From Glutamicibacter sp. MNS18 (GTDB taxonomy: Bacteria > Actinomycetota > Actinomycetes > Actinomycetales > Micrococcaceae), in the NCBI RefSeq assembly GCF_026107515.2, contig NZ_JAPCHW010000007.1:157311-221310 (forward strand): a stretch of 64,000 nt of DNA, read 5' to 3'. Positions within the stretch are counted from its first letter, which is position 1. Every line of letters starts with the position of its first letter. Of the stretch, positions 54,830 through 63,054 are shown one piece after another. Below the pieces are notes generated by a model. That model had not been told where the DNA came from, made no database searches, and saw only the letters and a list, made by a program, of their open reading frames with translations. A program made the translations under genes and the position numbers.

Positions 54830-54846
54830 GAAGTTAGGTGCGGAAC

Positions 54847-56085
54847 CTAGATGCTGCGGATGGCCACCACGGCATTGTGCCCGCCGAAACCGAAGGAGTT
54901 GTTCAGCGCGACGATCGATCCCTCGCGCAGCTCCTTGGGCTCACCGGTGACGACCTTGAGCGGGATCTGCGGATCCTGGTTCTCCAGGTTGATGGTCACC
55001 GGGGTGGTGCGGTTGTAGATGGCCAGGGTGGTCAGCACCGACTCCACGGCGCCGGAGGCACCGAGCAGGTGGCCCATTTGCGATTTGGTGGCCGAGACCC
55101 ACACGTCATCGAGCGCGTCGCCCAGGGCGGCACGCAGTGCGGTGTACTCCGGCACGTCGCCCACCGGGGTGGAGGTGGCGTGCGCGTTGACGTGCACGAC
55201 ATCCTCGGGCTGGATCCGCCCGTCGAACATGGCGGCCTTCAACGCACGAGTGGCACCCAGGCCCTCCGGGTCCGGGGCGGTGATGTGGTGGGCGTCGGCG
55301 GTGACCGAGGACCCGGCCAGCTCTGCGTAGATACGCGCCCCGCGGGCCAGGGCATGCTCCTCGGCTTCCAGTACCAAGGCACCGGCGCCTTCGCCCATCA
55401 CGAAGCCGTCGCGGTCCACATCGTAGGGCCGAGAGGCCCCGGCCGGGTTGTCATTGCGCTTGCTCAACGCCTGCATCGAGGCGAAGGCGGCGATCGGCAT
55501 CGGGTGGATGGCCGCTTCGGCGCCACCGACCATCACCACGTCGGCCTTGCCCGAGCGGATCAGATCCAGTCCCACATGCATGGCCTCGGTGCCCGAGGCG
55601 CAGGCGGAGACCGGGGTATGTGCCCCGCCCTTGGCGCCCAGGTCCAGGGAGACCGCGGCGGCCGGCCCATTGGGCATCAGCATCGGCACGGTCATCGGAA
55701 GCACGCGGCGCGGGCCCTTGGCCTTGAGGGTGTCCCAGGCGTCCAGCAGGGTCCACACCCCGCCGATGCCGGTGGCGAAGGCCACCGACAGGCGGTCCTT
55801 GTCCACCTCCTCGATGCCCGAGTCCTTCCAGGCTTCGCGGGAAGCCACCACGGCGAACTGCGTGGACGGGTCCATGCGCTTCATCTCCACGCGGGACAGG
55901 GTCTCGCTGGCTGGGTTCGAGGCCCGGGCTGCGAAGGTCACCGGAAGCTGGAATTCCTCCACCCATTCGTCGGTCAAGGTGGCTGCTCCGGATACACCCT
56001 TCAGGGCGTTGGCCCACAGGGTGGGGACATCTCCACCGATCGGGGTGGTGGCTCCGAGACCGGTGATCACTACTTTGCGCGCCAT
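54847..56085 (-). CDS. fabF: 3-oxoacyl-ACP synthase II (KAS II)
   Basis: 412-aa condensing enzyme extending acyl-ACP with malonyl-ACP. Catalytic Cys162 (VSACASGTEAM), His302 (NAHATSTPVGD), Lys334/His339 (KSQMGHLLGASG). N-terminus MARKVVITGLGATTPIG is canonical. Last gene of fabD-fabH-acpP-fabF. Confidence 0.96.
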   Translation of the reverse strand: MARKVVITGLGATTPIGGDVPTLWANALKGVSGAATLTDEWVEEFQLPVTFAARASNPASETLSRVEMKRMDPSTQFAVVASREAWKDSGIEEVDKDRLSVAFATGIGGVWTLLDAWDTLKAKGPRRVLPMTVPMLMPNGPAAAVSLDLGAKGGAHTPVSACASGTEAMHVGLDLIRSGKADVVMVGGAEAAIHPMPIAAFASMQALSKRNDNPAGASRPYDVDRDGFVMGEGAGALVLEAEEHALARGARIYAELAGSSVTADAHHITAPDPEGLGATRALKAAMFDGRIQPEDVVHVNAHATSTPVGDVPEYTALRAALGDALDDVWVSATKSQMGHLLGASGAVESVLTTLAIYNRTTPVTINLENQDPQIPLKVVTGEPKELREGSIVALNNSFGFGGHNAVVAIRSI

Positions 56086-56172
56086 CGTCTAACTCTCTAC
56101 TGGGCGGGAATCAAAATCTTGGGGTGGTGGGCGCCTGGGCGTCCCACCGGTGCGGGATCCGCACGGTGAAGC

Positions 56173-56212
56173 GCATGGTCCGGCAGGTTGCAACTATGCC
56201 GCCGGACCATGC
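56173..56212 (-). repeat. Intercistronic hairpin between acpP and fabF
   Basis: 12-bp arms GCATGGTCCGGC (56173-56184) and complement (56201-56212), loop 16. Lies in the 180-base gap after acpP. It may stabilise the acpP message or partially terminate, favouring high ACP expression. Confidence 0.7.
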
Positions 56213-56265
56213 AGGCTTCGGGGTGTTCTCCGGGGCCGGATCTCCGGTCCCGGAAGGCCGGGTGC

Positions 56266-56511
56266 TTAGCCCTGGGCCGAAACGATGAAGCTGACGGCGT
56301 CGCCGACGGTCTTGAGGTTCTTGACTTCCTCGTCCGGGATCTTCACGTCGAACTTCTCCTCGGCGTTGACCACGATGGTCATCATCGAGATCGAGTCGAT
56401 GTCCAGGTCCTCGGTGAAGGACTTGTCCAGCTGCACGTCTGCTTCGTCCAGGCCGGTTTCTTCGTTGACGATTTCGGCGAGGCCCGCCAGGATTTCTTCG
56501 TTGCTAGCCAT
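56266..56511 (-). CDS. acpP: Acyl carrier protein
   Basis: 81-aa acidic carrier of the growing acyl chain. The phosphopantetheine site is Ser40 in DLDIDSISMM, with Ile in place of the usual Leu after the serine. AAGGAG six bases before the ATG is the best ribosome-binding site in the cluster, matching high demand. Confidence 0.96.
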   Translation of the reverse strand: MASNEEILAGLAEIVNEETGLDEADVQLDKSFTEDLDIDSISMMTIVVNAEEKFDVKIPDEEVKNLKTVGDAVSFIVSAQG

Positions 56512-56637
56512 GGATGGCTCCTTTTCTTGTGTTGTGCCGGTGATACCGACGATGATCTGGGCGCGATTCCTTCCCGCACGGGGAGGAGGGGTACGCCCGG
56601 CTTGGTGAAAATTTCACTGCGCCGTCAAGTGTTTAGT

Positions 56638-57693
56638 TTATGGCAGGAGGACGACCTGGGCGCCGAAGACAAGCCCGGCACCGAATCCGATTTGCAGGGC
56701 CAGCCCGCCGGAGACCTCCGGGTGTTCGCGGCGCAGCCGGTCCATCGCCATCGGGATGGAGGCCGAGGAGGTGTTCCCGTTCTCCGCGATATCCCGGGCC
56801 ACCAGCACCGACTCGGGCAGTTTCAGCTGCTTGACCATCTCGTCGATGATGCGCATATTCGCCTGGTGCGGCAGGAAGGCGGCCAGGTCGGAGGCCTGGA
56901 TCCCGGCGTCCTCCAGGGCCTTGCGGGCCATCTTGGCCATTTCCCACACGGCCCAGCGGAAGACGGTCTGCCCGTCCTGGCGCAGGGTGGGCCACAGCTT
57001 GGCCTCGCTGGAGGCCATGACCGAATCGCCCGCGGTGGCCTGTTCGGCGTCCAGCACCACATCGCGCAGTTCCAGCTGCGAGTGCGTCATCCCGATGGCG
57101 GACCACTTCCCGCCATCCGAACCCCACACCGAGGGGGAGATGCCGGGGGTGTCGCTGGCCCCCACCACCACCGCGCCGGCACCGTCGCCGAGCAGGAAGG
57201 AGATGGTGCGCTCGTGGTTGTCGATGTAGTCGGAGAGCTTCTCCGCGCCGATGACCAGCACGTTCTGCGCCAGCCCGGCGCGCACCAGGGCGTCGGCCTG
57301 GGCCACCGCGTAGCAGTAGCCGGCGCAGGCCGCGGAGATGTCGTAGGCCGGGGCCGGGGTCAGCCCCAGCCGGTCGGCCACCGCGGCCGCGGCCGAGGGG
57401 GTGGCGTGCGGGAAGGTCACCGTGGCGACGATGACCGCGCCGATCTGATCCGGTTCCAGCCCGGCGTCGCTGATCGCCGAGCGTCCGGCATTTTCGCACA
57501 TGTCCAGCAGTGAGGTGTTCTCATCGGCCCGGTGGCGGGTGACGATGCCGGTGCGCTGCTGGATCCACTCGTCGGAGGAATCGATCCACTGGCAGACATC
57601 CTCGTTGGTGACCACCACGTCCGGACGATAGGAGCCGGTGCCCAGGATGCGGCTGTGGGCATTGGGCGTGAGTTGGTTCAGTACGGCGCTCAT
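56638..57693 (-). CDS. fabH: 3-oxoacyl-ACP synthase III (KAS III)
   Basis: 351-aa initiating condensing enzyme that joins an acyl-CoA primer to malonyl-ACP. Triad Cys123 (ISAACAGYCYA), His276 (PHQANMRI), Asn307 (ENGNTSSAS). In actinobacteria it often prefers branched primers, giving iso/anteiso fatty acids; the preference is not readable here. Confidence 0.96.
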   Translation of the reverse strand: MSAVLNQLTPNAHSRILGTGSYRPDVVVTNEDVCQWIDSSDEWIQQRTGIVTRHRADENTSLLDMCENAGRSAISDAGLEPDQIGAVIVATVTFPHATPSAAAAVADRLGLTPAPAYDISAACAGYCYAVAQADALVRAGLAQNVLVIGAEKLSDYIDNHERTISFLLGDGAGAVVVGASDTPGISPSVWGSDGGKWSAIGMTHSQLELRDVVLDAEQATAGDSVMASSEAKLWPTLRQDGQTVFRWAVWEMAKMARKALEDAGIQASDLAAFLPHQANMRIIDEMVKQLKLPESVLVARDIAENGNTSSASIPMAMDRLRREHPEVSGGLALQIGFGAGLVFGAQVVLLP

Positions 57694-57742
57694 GGTTGCT
57701 TCTTTCCTTGAATCCGTGCCTCGCGGGTGGGGCGTGGGTGGG

Positions 57743-58663
57743 CTAGGCGGTGTGTTCGGCGATGAAGGCCTTCGCGGCCTCCAGATCGGCCGGGGTCTTG
57801 ACAGCCAGGGTCTTCACACCCTTCAGGCCGCGGCGGGCCAGACCCACCAGGGTGCCGGCCGGGGCCAGCTCCAGCAGGCCGGTGACTCCCAGGCCTGCCA
57901 GCTGGTCCATGCACTGGTCCCAGCGCACCGGACGGGAAACCTGTGCCACCAGGGACTCAAGGTTCGCAGCGCCATCGGTCACGGCCTGGCCGTCGTAGTT
58001 CGACAGCAGCGGACGTACCGGGTCCTGCGGGGCCAGTGAGCCGGAGAGTTCCTCCAGCACGCCCACGGCCGGAGCCATATGCGCGGTGTGGAAGGCGCCG
58101 GCGACCTTCAACGGGATCACCCGGGCCTTGGCCGGCGGGTTGGAGGTGAACGCCTCGATCTGCTCGATGGTGCCGGCGGCGACCACCTGGCCCCCGCCGT
58201 TGATATTGGCCGGGGTCAGCCCGGCGGCCTCGATCGCGGAGAGTACCTCGTCGGCATCCCCGCCCAGTACCGCGGCCATCCCGGTGGGTTGTACGGCGGC
58301 GGCCTGGGCCATGGCGTTGGCGCGTTCGCGCACGAAGGCCATTGCATCGGCTTCGCCCAGGGCGCCAGCCAGCGCGGAGGCGGTGATCTCACCGACCGAG
58401 TGGCCGGCCAGCACTGAGTTGGCCGGCAGCTGCGCACCGAACAGTGCCCGGGCGGTCACCAAGCCGGCGGCCACGATCAGTGGCTGGGCCACCGCGGTGT
58501 CCTTGATGGTCTCCTCATCGGAGATGGTCCCGTGGGCCACGAGGTCGCGTCCGGTCAGTTCGGAAAGCTCCCCCAGGTGCTCGCGTACACCGGCCACGTC
58601 AAGCCAGTCGGTCAAGAATCCTGGGGTCTGGGAGCCCTGTCCCGGGCATACAATTGCTAGCAC
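57743..58663 (-). CDS. fabD: Malonyl-CoA:ACP transacylase
   Basis: 306-aa enzyme loading malonate onto ACP. Nucleophile Ser89 in AGHSVGEITA, His192 in VAGAFHTAHM, N-terminal oxyanion loop CPGQGSQTPG. GTG start at 58663 with GGAAAG about eight bases upstream. First gene of the fab operon. Confidence 0.95.
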   Translation of the reverse strand: MLAIVCPGQGSQTPGFLTDWLDVAGVREHLGELSELTGRDLVAHGTISDEETIKDTAVAQPLIVAAGLVTARALFGAQLPANSVLAGHSVGEITASALAGALGEADAMAFVRERANAMAQAAAVQPTGMAAVLGGDADEVLSAIEAAGLTPANINGGGQVVAAGTIEQIEAFTSNPPAKARVIPLKVAGAFHTAHMAPAVGVLEELSGSLAPQDPVRPLLSNYDGQAVTDGAANLESLVAQVSRPVRWDQCMDQLAGLGVTGLLELAPAGTLVGLARRGLKGVKTLAVKTPADLEAAKAFIAEHTA

Positions 58664-58727
58664 TCTTCCAGCTTTCCAAATAAGGGGAGGGTTTCGCTCA
58701 TTATTTCAGTACCAAGCTCGCGGCACC

Positions 58728-58750
58728 TCTTTGTAGGAATTCTACAAAGA
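58728..58750. promoter_or_regulatory. 23-bp inverted repeat, candidate FasR operator
   Basis: TCTTTGTAG-GAATT-CTACAAAGA, perfect nine-base arms, between fasR and fabD. If the AT-rich AAATAAT on the minus strand near 58700-58706 is the -10 box, the repeat is centred about 45 bases upstream of transcription start, typical of an activator site. Confidence 0.65.
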
Positions 58751-58840
58751 TCTCCGTCGGGCTGTCGAGAAAACCCCATCAAACCACGTCTTTGTGTTCC
58801 AGCATACTGTGCGCACCCTCCAAAAACCGTCTCGGGAGCA

Positions 58841-60067
58841 CTAGCCGCGGGCCTCGCGCAGGCGTCCGACCAGTAGCGCGGTTTGCAGCACGAAGGCATC
58901 CCTGGGGACCAGCGGATCCCACCCGGTGACCTCGCTAACCCGCTTCATCCGGTAGCGCACCGTATTGGCATGTACGAAGAGCTCACGTGCGGTGCCCTCC
59001 AGCGAATGCCCCAGGGCCAGGTAGCTGGCCAGGGTTTCGGTCAGTGCGTTGCTGGCCTGCTGCAACGGCTGGTAGACCCGCTCATAGAGGGCGTCGGCGG
59101 CCAGCGGATCCCCGTTGACCACGCGTTCGGGCAACAGGTCGTCGGCCGCCACGGGTTGCTCGGCCTCGGGCCAGCCGGCCGCCGCGGAATAGCCGGCCAT
59201 CGCCGCGGCGGCACCGTAGTGCATTTCCTTCACGGTGGGAGCCAGTGGCGAGTACACCACCGGGCCCGGGCCGAAGAGCTTGACGAAACGCGAAAGGTCC
59301 GTGTCCTCGAAACGGGTGTCCGAGAGCATCAGGATCGCCCGGTCGCCCAGGATGCCGATGAGTGAGTCCCGTCCGAAGCGCACGGCCACCCGGCGCAGGG
59401 CCGAGACGAAGTTCACCGGGGGGGAAGCCGGGGTGGTGCCCACCATGATCCGGATGTTCTGCTGGGACTTCCAGCCGATGGCCGCGATCCGGCTGGAGAG
59501 CGAGTCCTGCGATTCACCATGCAGCACCGCGTCCACCACATGGGCTTCGAGCCTCGAGTCCCAGGCACCGCGGGTTTCGGCGGCCCGGGCGTAAACATCG
59601 GCGGCGGCGAAGGCCACTTCGCGGGAGTAGCGCAGCACCGCCTCGCGCAACTGCCCCTGCTCGGATTCGGCGACGATGTCCGGGACCTGGGACTCGACGA
59701 CTTCCACGATGGTGCGCAGCAGCGCCAGCGCCTTCTGCAGGCTGATCGACCGGGTCAGTTCGGTGGGGGCGGCGCCGAAGACGTCGGTCATCACCCAGGC
59801 CGGGGTGGATTCGGGGTGTTCGTACCAGTTCACGAAGGTGGCTATGCCCTTTTGCGCCACCAACCCGAGCGCTGCCCGTTCCTCGGGTTCCAGGGACCGG
59901 TACCAGGGCAGGGACTGGTCCAGGTATTTCAGCGCCGTCGTGGACAGCACGCCCAGATGGGATTTGAGCCGTTTGATCGTCTCCGGGCTGGGCTTGGCCA
60001 GACGGCTGCTCCGGGTCCGGGCGGAGACGGCTTCGGCCTTGTCGTTCATGGTTAAGAGCATACTCAC
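58841..60067 (-). CDS. PucR-type transcriptional regulator of fatty-acid synthesis (FasR-like)
   Basis: 408-aa regulator with a C-terminal PucR HTH (LGHSLEGTARELFVHANTVR, then YRMKRVSEVTGWDP). The N-terminal 250 residues form a sensor part including WVMTDVFGAAPTELTRSISL. Gene order matches Streptomyces fasR, whose product activates fabD-fabH-acpP-fabF. The FasR assignment is by context and domain, not alignment. Start is uncertain: ATGs at 60067, 60061 and 60049 are all possible. Confidence 0.88.
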   Translation of the reverse strand: MSMLLTMNDKAEAVSARTRSSRLAKPSPETIKRLKSHLGVLSTTALKYLDQSLPWYRSLEPEERAALGLVAQKGIATFVNWYEHPESTPAWVMTDVFGAAPTELTRSISLQKALALLRTIVEVVESQVPDIVAESEQGQLREAVLRYSREVAFAAADVYARAAETRGAWDSRLEAHVVDAVLHGESQDSLSSRIAAIGWKSQQNIRIMVGTTPASPPVNFVSALRRVAVRFGRDSLIGILGDRAILMLSDTRFEDTDLSRFVKLFGPGPVVYSPLAPTVKEMHYGAAAAMAGYSAAAGWPEAEQPVAADDLLPERVVNGDPLAADALYERVYQPLQQASNALTETLASYLALGHSLEGTARELFVHANTVRYRMKRVSEVTGWDPLVPRDAFVLQTALLVGRLREARG

Positions 60068-60082
60068 TGGGGCGCGAACAGC

Positions 60083-60892
60083 TTAACGGTCCAGCTGTGA
60101 CATGAAGTGGGCCACTTCGTCGGCGAAACGTTGTGGCGAATCGAGCCGGGGGCTGTGTCCCGCGCCAGGGAAAATGACCAGTCGCGCCCTGGGCATCAGG
60201 GCGGAGCGCCGTTGCTGTACGCTGCCATCCACCAGCGGGTCGGCATCACCCCAGAGGAGCAGCACCGGGCAGGTAATGCGCGGCAGGTCGGCGCGGTCGT
60301 CGTATTCCAGCATGCCGGTGGACAGCCGCTGCCAGACGTGGGCGGGGACCTTGGCCACGTCGTTGATCTCTTCCTCGGCGCGGCGGGTCTCGGCGTGGCT
60401 GGTGGCTCCGTTGCGGACGAATTGCGCAATGAAATCGTGATCGATGGGATCACGCAACAGCGCCAGCGATCCGGTGACGAAGTCGGCAAATGCCGGGTGC
60501 TCGACCATGGCGGCGGGGGAGGCTTCCAGGATCAATCCGGCCACGTGGCGTGGAGAATCCAGGGCCAGTCGGCGAACCATCAGGCAGGAACCCGAATGCC
60601 CTACCAGCACTGGTTGTTGAAGATCCAGGATCGCCAGCGCCTGGGACAGGTCGGCGGCCAGGTCCCGGATGCCCTAGCCGTCGGCGGGTTTGTCCGAATT
60701 TCCGTGTCCCCGAGGTGACATGGTCACGGCTCGCACCGAGGTGGGTAGTGCATCCAGCCCCGGATGATAGCTGCGCCAGGAATCCGTTGGGCCGGGAAGC
60801 AACAGTACGGCTGGTGCGTGGCATGACCCCTGAACCACGTAGTCCAGTCGGATTGAATCCGAGATGCTCAGCTGCGAGTAGATCCGGTTCAT
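60083..60892 (-). pseudogene. Alpha/beta hydrolase interrupted by an in-frame amber codon
   Basis: ATG 60892 (MNRIYSQLSISDSIRLDYVV) with GGGAG five bases upstream opens a hydrolase frame that stops at codon 73 (TAG, 60674-60676) directly after HGNSDKPADG. The same frame continues without shift: GIRDLAADLSQALAILDL, nucleophile elbow VGHSGS, Asp in WGDADPLVDG and His in GAGHSPRLDSP, to a stop at 60083. The catalytic triad is intact beyond the stop, and homologues usually read ADGYG here, so one base change (TAC/TAT to TAG) explains it. Real nonsense mutation, sequencing error or readthrough are all possible. It lies 15 bases after fasR's start, on the same strand. Confidence 0.85.
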
Positions 60893-60973
60893 GTTCACTC
60901 CCACTATGGAGGATGGCCTCCCGGTTTCGGGAGCCATCGCCCACGACCGGGGTGACGCCCAGTGTAGGCCCAA

Positions 60974-61286
60974 TGGCGGGAGCGGATAAAGGCCGATTCC
61001 GGACGCCGGGGATACCCGAGGGAGCTACTTCTCCCGATCAGTCCGGTCTGGTCCGGCCAGGTTTGCCGAAAGCCCGAACACGTGGTGTGTCTCGAGTCGA
61101 GTTGAACGCCTGGATGGCGTACATGGACGGGCCTAGGGTCAGGTCGCTGATCGCCTCTGGGGTACTACTTGGCCGCAAGGAAGTCGGTGTGTCCACGCCT
61201 GATGGCAGGCGTGTCTGACGACGACATTGGGGAAGTCTCAACCATGTGCTGGTCGCGCCGATCTGGGCATCCCGACGCATATAGAG
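60974..61286. other. Non-coding stretch upstream of the broken toxin gene
   Basis: No recognised gene. A plus-strand open frame near 61100-61218 translates as protein-like sequence (AWMAYMDGPRVRSLIASGVL) without a start site or known family; it may be a decayed gene fragment. Confidence 0.35.
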
Positions 61287-61315
61287 TTAAAGCAATATCG
61301 TACACGGTCTATTAT
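61287..61315 (+). promoter_or_regulatory. Promoter of the toxin-antitoxin pair
   Basis: TTAAAG (61287-61292), 17-base spacer, TATTAT (61310-61315). The GTG start of the toxin frame begins seven bases after the -10 box, so transcription likely starts at or beside the first codon (leaderless mRNA). Confidence 0.65.
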
Positions 61316-61321
61316 GAGAGT

Positions 61322-61673
61322 GTGCACTGGGATGTGCGGCTTTGGAAGGACGTGGCTTCGTGGGTCCTTGAGTTCGATGATGAGACCTACCATCTGGTCG
61401 CCGCGGCGATCCCGGTTGGAGTCCGAGTGGCCCGCACGTGGGAGGCTGACCGCAGACCGGATTAAAGGCTCTCGCCACCACAACATGAAGGAGTTTCGCC
61501 CCGGTTCTGCCGGACGCAGCAAGGTTAGGATCCTCTTCGCTTTCGACCCTAAACGCCGAGCCATTCTGTTGGTCGCAGGAGACAAGACGGGCAGGTGGAA
61601 GCAATGGTACGAACAGAACATCCCGATAGCCGATGAACGATTCGATGAGTGGCTCGACGGTGAGGTGGAATGA
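61322..61673 (+). pseudogene. RelE/HigB-like toxin, frameshifted
   Basis: First frame from GTG 61322: VHWDVRLWKDVASWVLEFDD then ETYHLVAAAI, ending out of register at 61465. A second frame carries the rest: RLESEWPARGRLTADRIKGS then RHHNMKEFRPGS, VRILFAFDPKRRAILLVAG, KQWYEQNIPIADERFDEWL, stopping at 61673. Together they make one complete RelE/Gp49-like toxin of about 117 aa. The junction at 61411 fits loss of two bases (ATC-CCGG where ATC-GACCGG is expected). The toxin is therefore probably inactive. The stop is one base before the antitoxin ATG. Confidence 0.85.
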
Positions 61674-61674
61674 A

Positions 61675-62001
61675 ATGAGCAATGCCAATACCGTGTCGTG
61701 GAACGACGTGCGCGCCCAACGCCCGGTCGACGAAGTCGCAGTGGCCAAGCATGTCGCCCGGATGGGGGCTGAGGAACGAGCCTACCGGCTCCGCGAGATC
61801 CGTGAAGAGCAGGGTGTGACCCAGAAGGAACTCGCCGACCGCATGGCACTCACCCAGCCCACTATATCCGCCCTCGAAGCCGGTGATATCGAGCGCTCCG
61901 GCCTCGCCACGCTGAAGGCCTACGTCGAAGCCCTTGGTGGCAACCTCGAAGTCACAGCTACCTTCGGCAGTCGAAAACTTGTCCTGTCGTCCAAGGACTG
62001 A
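61675..62001 (+). CDS. XRE-family antitoxin
   Basis: 108-aa helix-turn-helix antitoxin of the HigA/RelB-like XRE type. The HTH is REEQGVTQKELADRMALTQP then TISALEAGDIERSGLATL, followed by a short C-terminal part ending KLVLSSKD. ATG 61675 has GAGGTGG ten bases upstream, inside the toxin's last codons. Complete, although its toxin partner is broken; it would still repress its own promoter. Confidence 0.9.
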   Translation: MSNANTVSWNDVRAQRPVDEVAVAKHVARMGAEERAYRLREIREEQGVTQKELADRMALTQPTISALEAGDIERSGLATLKAYVEALGGNLEVTATFGSRKLVLSSKD

Positions 62002-62053
62002 AACAGAACCTGCCGATGTCGAATGTCAACAAGTGATCGGATTCACGTTGTAG

Positions 62054-62182
62054 GTGAGTATCGATGATGTCCTGCGGCGCATCGCCAACCGGGCCTTCTT
62101 CGGCAAGCTTTGCCTCAGTGCACACGCAAAGATCACGGGTCGTCCACGGGGCCGATCAAAGTGTTCAGTAGTACCCATATAG
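62054..62182 (+). pseudogene. Possible serine-recombinase C-terminal remnant
   Basis: A 42-codon frame directly after an in-frame TAG reads SIDDVLRRIANRAFFGKLCL, then KITGRPRG. The pattern DDVLRR-NRAFF-KL followed by an ITG element resembles the C-terminal part of large serine recombinases of mobile elements (NQAFFxKLYxDED..VTGE). Sequence before and after does not continue, so if genuine this is a relic. The assignment is from memory of the pattern only. Confidence 0.3.
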
Positions 62183-62376
62183 AGGTAGCAGCGGCCCGCT
62201 GAGCGCGGCAAGAAGATTGAAAAAAGTGCCGACCCCTGGGCGGTGTGCAAGGCATCGCCTATCCGTAGAGCCCGTTATGTACGGTCTGTTTAGGTGTATG
62301 GATCGCACAAGGCGTATCAAAGCGTGCTAATACGCGCTCATTGGGTCATTTGTGACACCCGCCAGAACCAGCAGAA

Positions 62377-62418
62377 AACCCGCTCTGTTCAGTCTGTTCA
62401 GACTAGTCAGAGCGGGTT
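62377..62418 (-). terminator. Terminator after tRNA-Val
   Basis: AACCCGCTCTG (62377-62387) with CAGAGCGGGTT (62408-62418), and an inner AGTCTG/CAGACT pair, followed by TTTCTGC on the minus strand. Confidence 0.8.
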
Positions 62419-62424
62419 ACTTAT

Positions 62425-62500
62425 TGGTGGGCCCTACCGGGATCGAACCGATGACATTCACGGTGTAAACGTGACGCTCTACCAGCTGAGCTAAAGGCCC
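62425..62500 (-). tRNA. tRNA-Val (anticodon UAC)
   Basis: 76-nt tRNA with encoded CCA. The acceptor stem GGGCCUU pairs with AGGGCCC (one G-U); D-arm AGCUCAGCUGGUAGAGC; anticodon stem UCACG/CGUGA with loop UUUACAC, anticodon UAC; T-arm contains GGUUCGAUCCC. Reads valine codons GUA and GUG. Confidence 0.96.
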
Positions 62501-62607
62501 TAACCTTGCCGGCCTGAGGGATTATCCCTTGCCAACAGGGAATAACTTTACTGATCTTTGTTCATGCGCGCAAATCGCAACGCAGTGATCTGGCTCTCTT
62601 GCTGGTT

Positions 62608-63051
62608 CTAGGTTTCCATGGCGTGAATGTATTGTTCCAGGCTTCGCGGTTGGTCCAGTCCGGTTTCGAACCCGCGGATGATGATGCCGTCCTTGATGTA
62701 CAGGCTGACACGACGGGCTACTCCACGTTCGGTATCAAAGGCACCAAGCAGTGATGCCACCCCGCCATGGGGCCAGAAATCCGCCAGTAGTTCGAAGTCG
62801 ATGCCTTCTTGCTCGGCATAGGAGCGTAGCGCGAACTTGTGGTCGACGGATACTGCTAGCAAGCGCACCGAGCGGTCATGGAATAGTTGCAGGTTTGCCT
62901 GCAACTGAGCCAGTTCGGATCCACAGACCCGGGAAAATGCCCAAGGGTAGAAAACAAGGAACACCTTGCCAACCGATAGATCGGTCGACAAGATGCGTTC
63001 CCCGTATTGGTTCTCTAGTTGGAACACCGGGAGGTGTTCCCCGATATTCAT
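62608..63051 (-). CDS. Peroxiredoxin (AhpE-like)
   Basis: 147-aa thiol peroxidase. Peroxidatic Cys43 lies in FYPWAFSRVCGSEL, the AhpE form (FFPLAFTGICxGEL in mycobacteria). No clear resolving cysteine is seen, so it probably works as a one-Cys enzyme recycled by another thiol. The upstream DUF3052 gene ends three bases before its ATG, so they form one unit. Confidence 0.9.
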   Translation of the reverse strand: MNIGEHLPVFQLENQYGERILSTDLSVGKVFLVFYPWAFSRVCGSELAQLQANLQLFHDRSVRLLAVSVDHKFALRSYAEQEGIDFELLADFWPHGGVASLLGAFDTERGVARRVSLYIKDGIIIRGFETGLDQPRSLEQYIHAMET

Positions 63052-63054
63052 GGA

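Larger units (their letters stand above)
62002..62424. other. Remnant-bearing gap before tRNA-Val
   Basis: No intact gene. Contains the possible recombinase fragment (62054-62182) and the tRNA terminator (62377-62418). The rest appears to be decayed or non-coding DNA. Confidence 0.5.

Noticed and set aside
62294-62494. Open frame ending YRDRTDDIHGVNVTLYQLS as a small protein
   Set aside because: It is a translation of the strand opposite tRNA-Val; this phrase is a well-known false product of tRNA genes.
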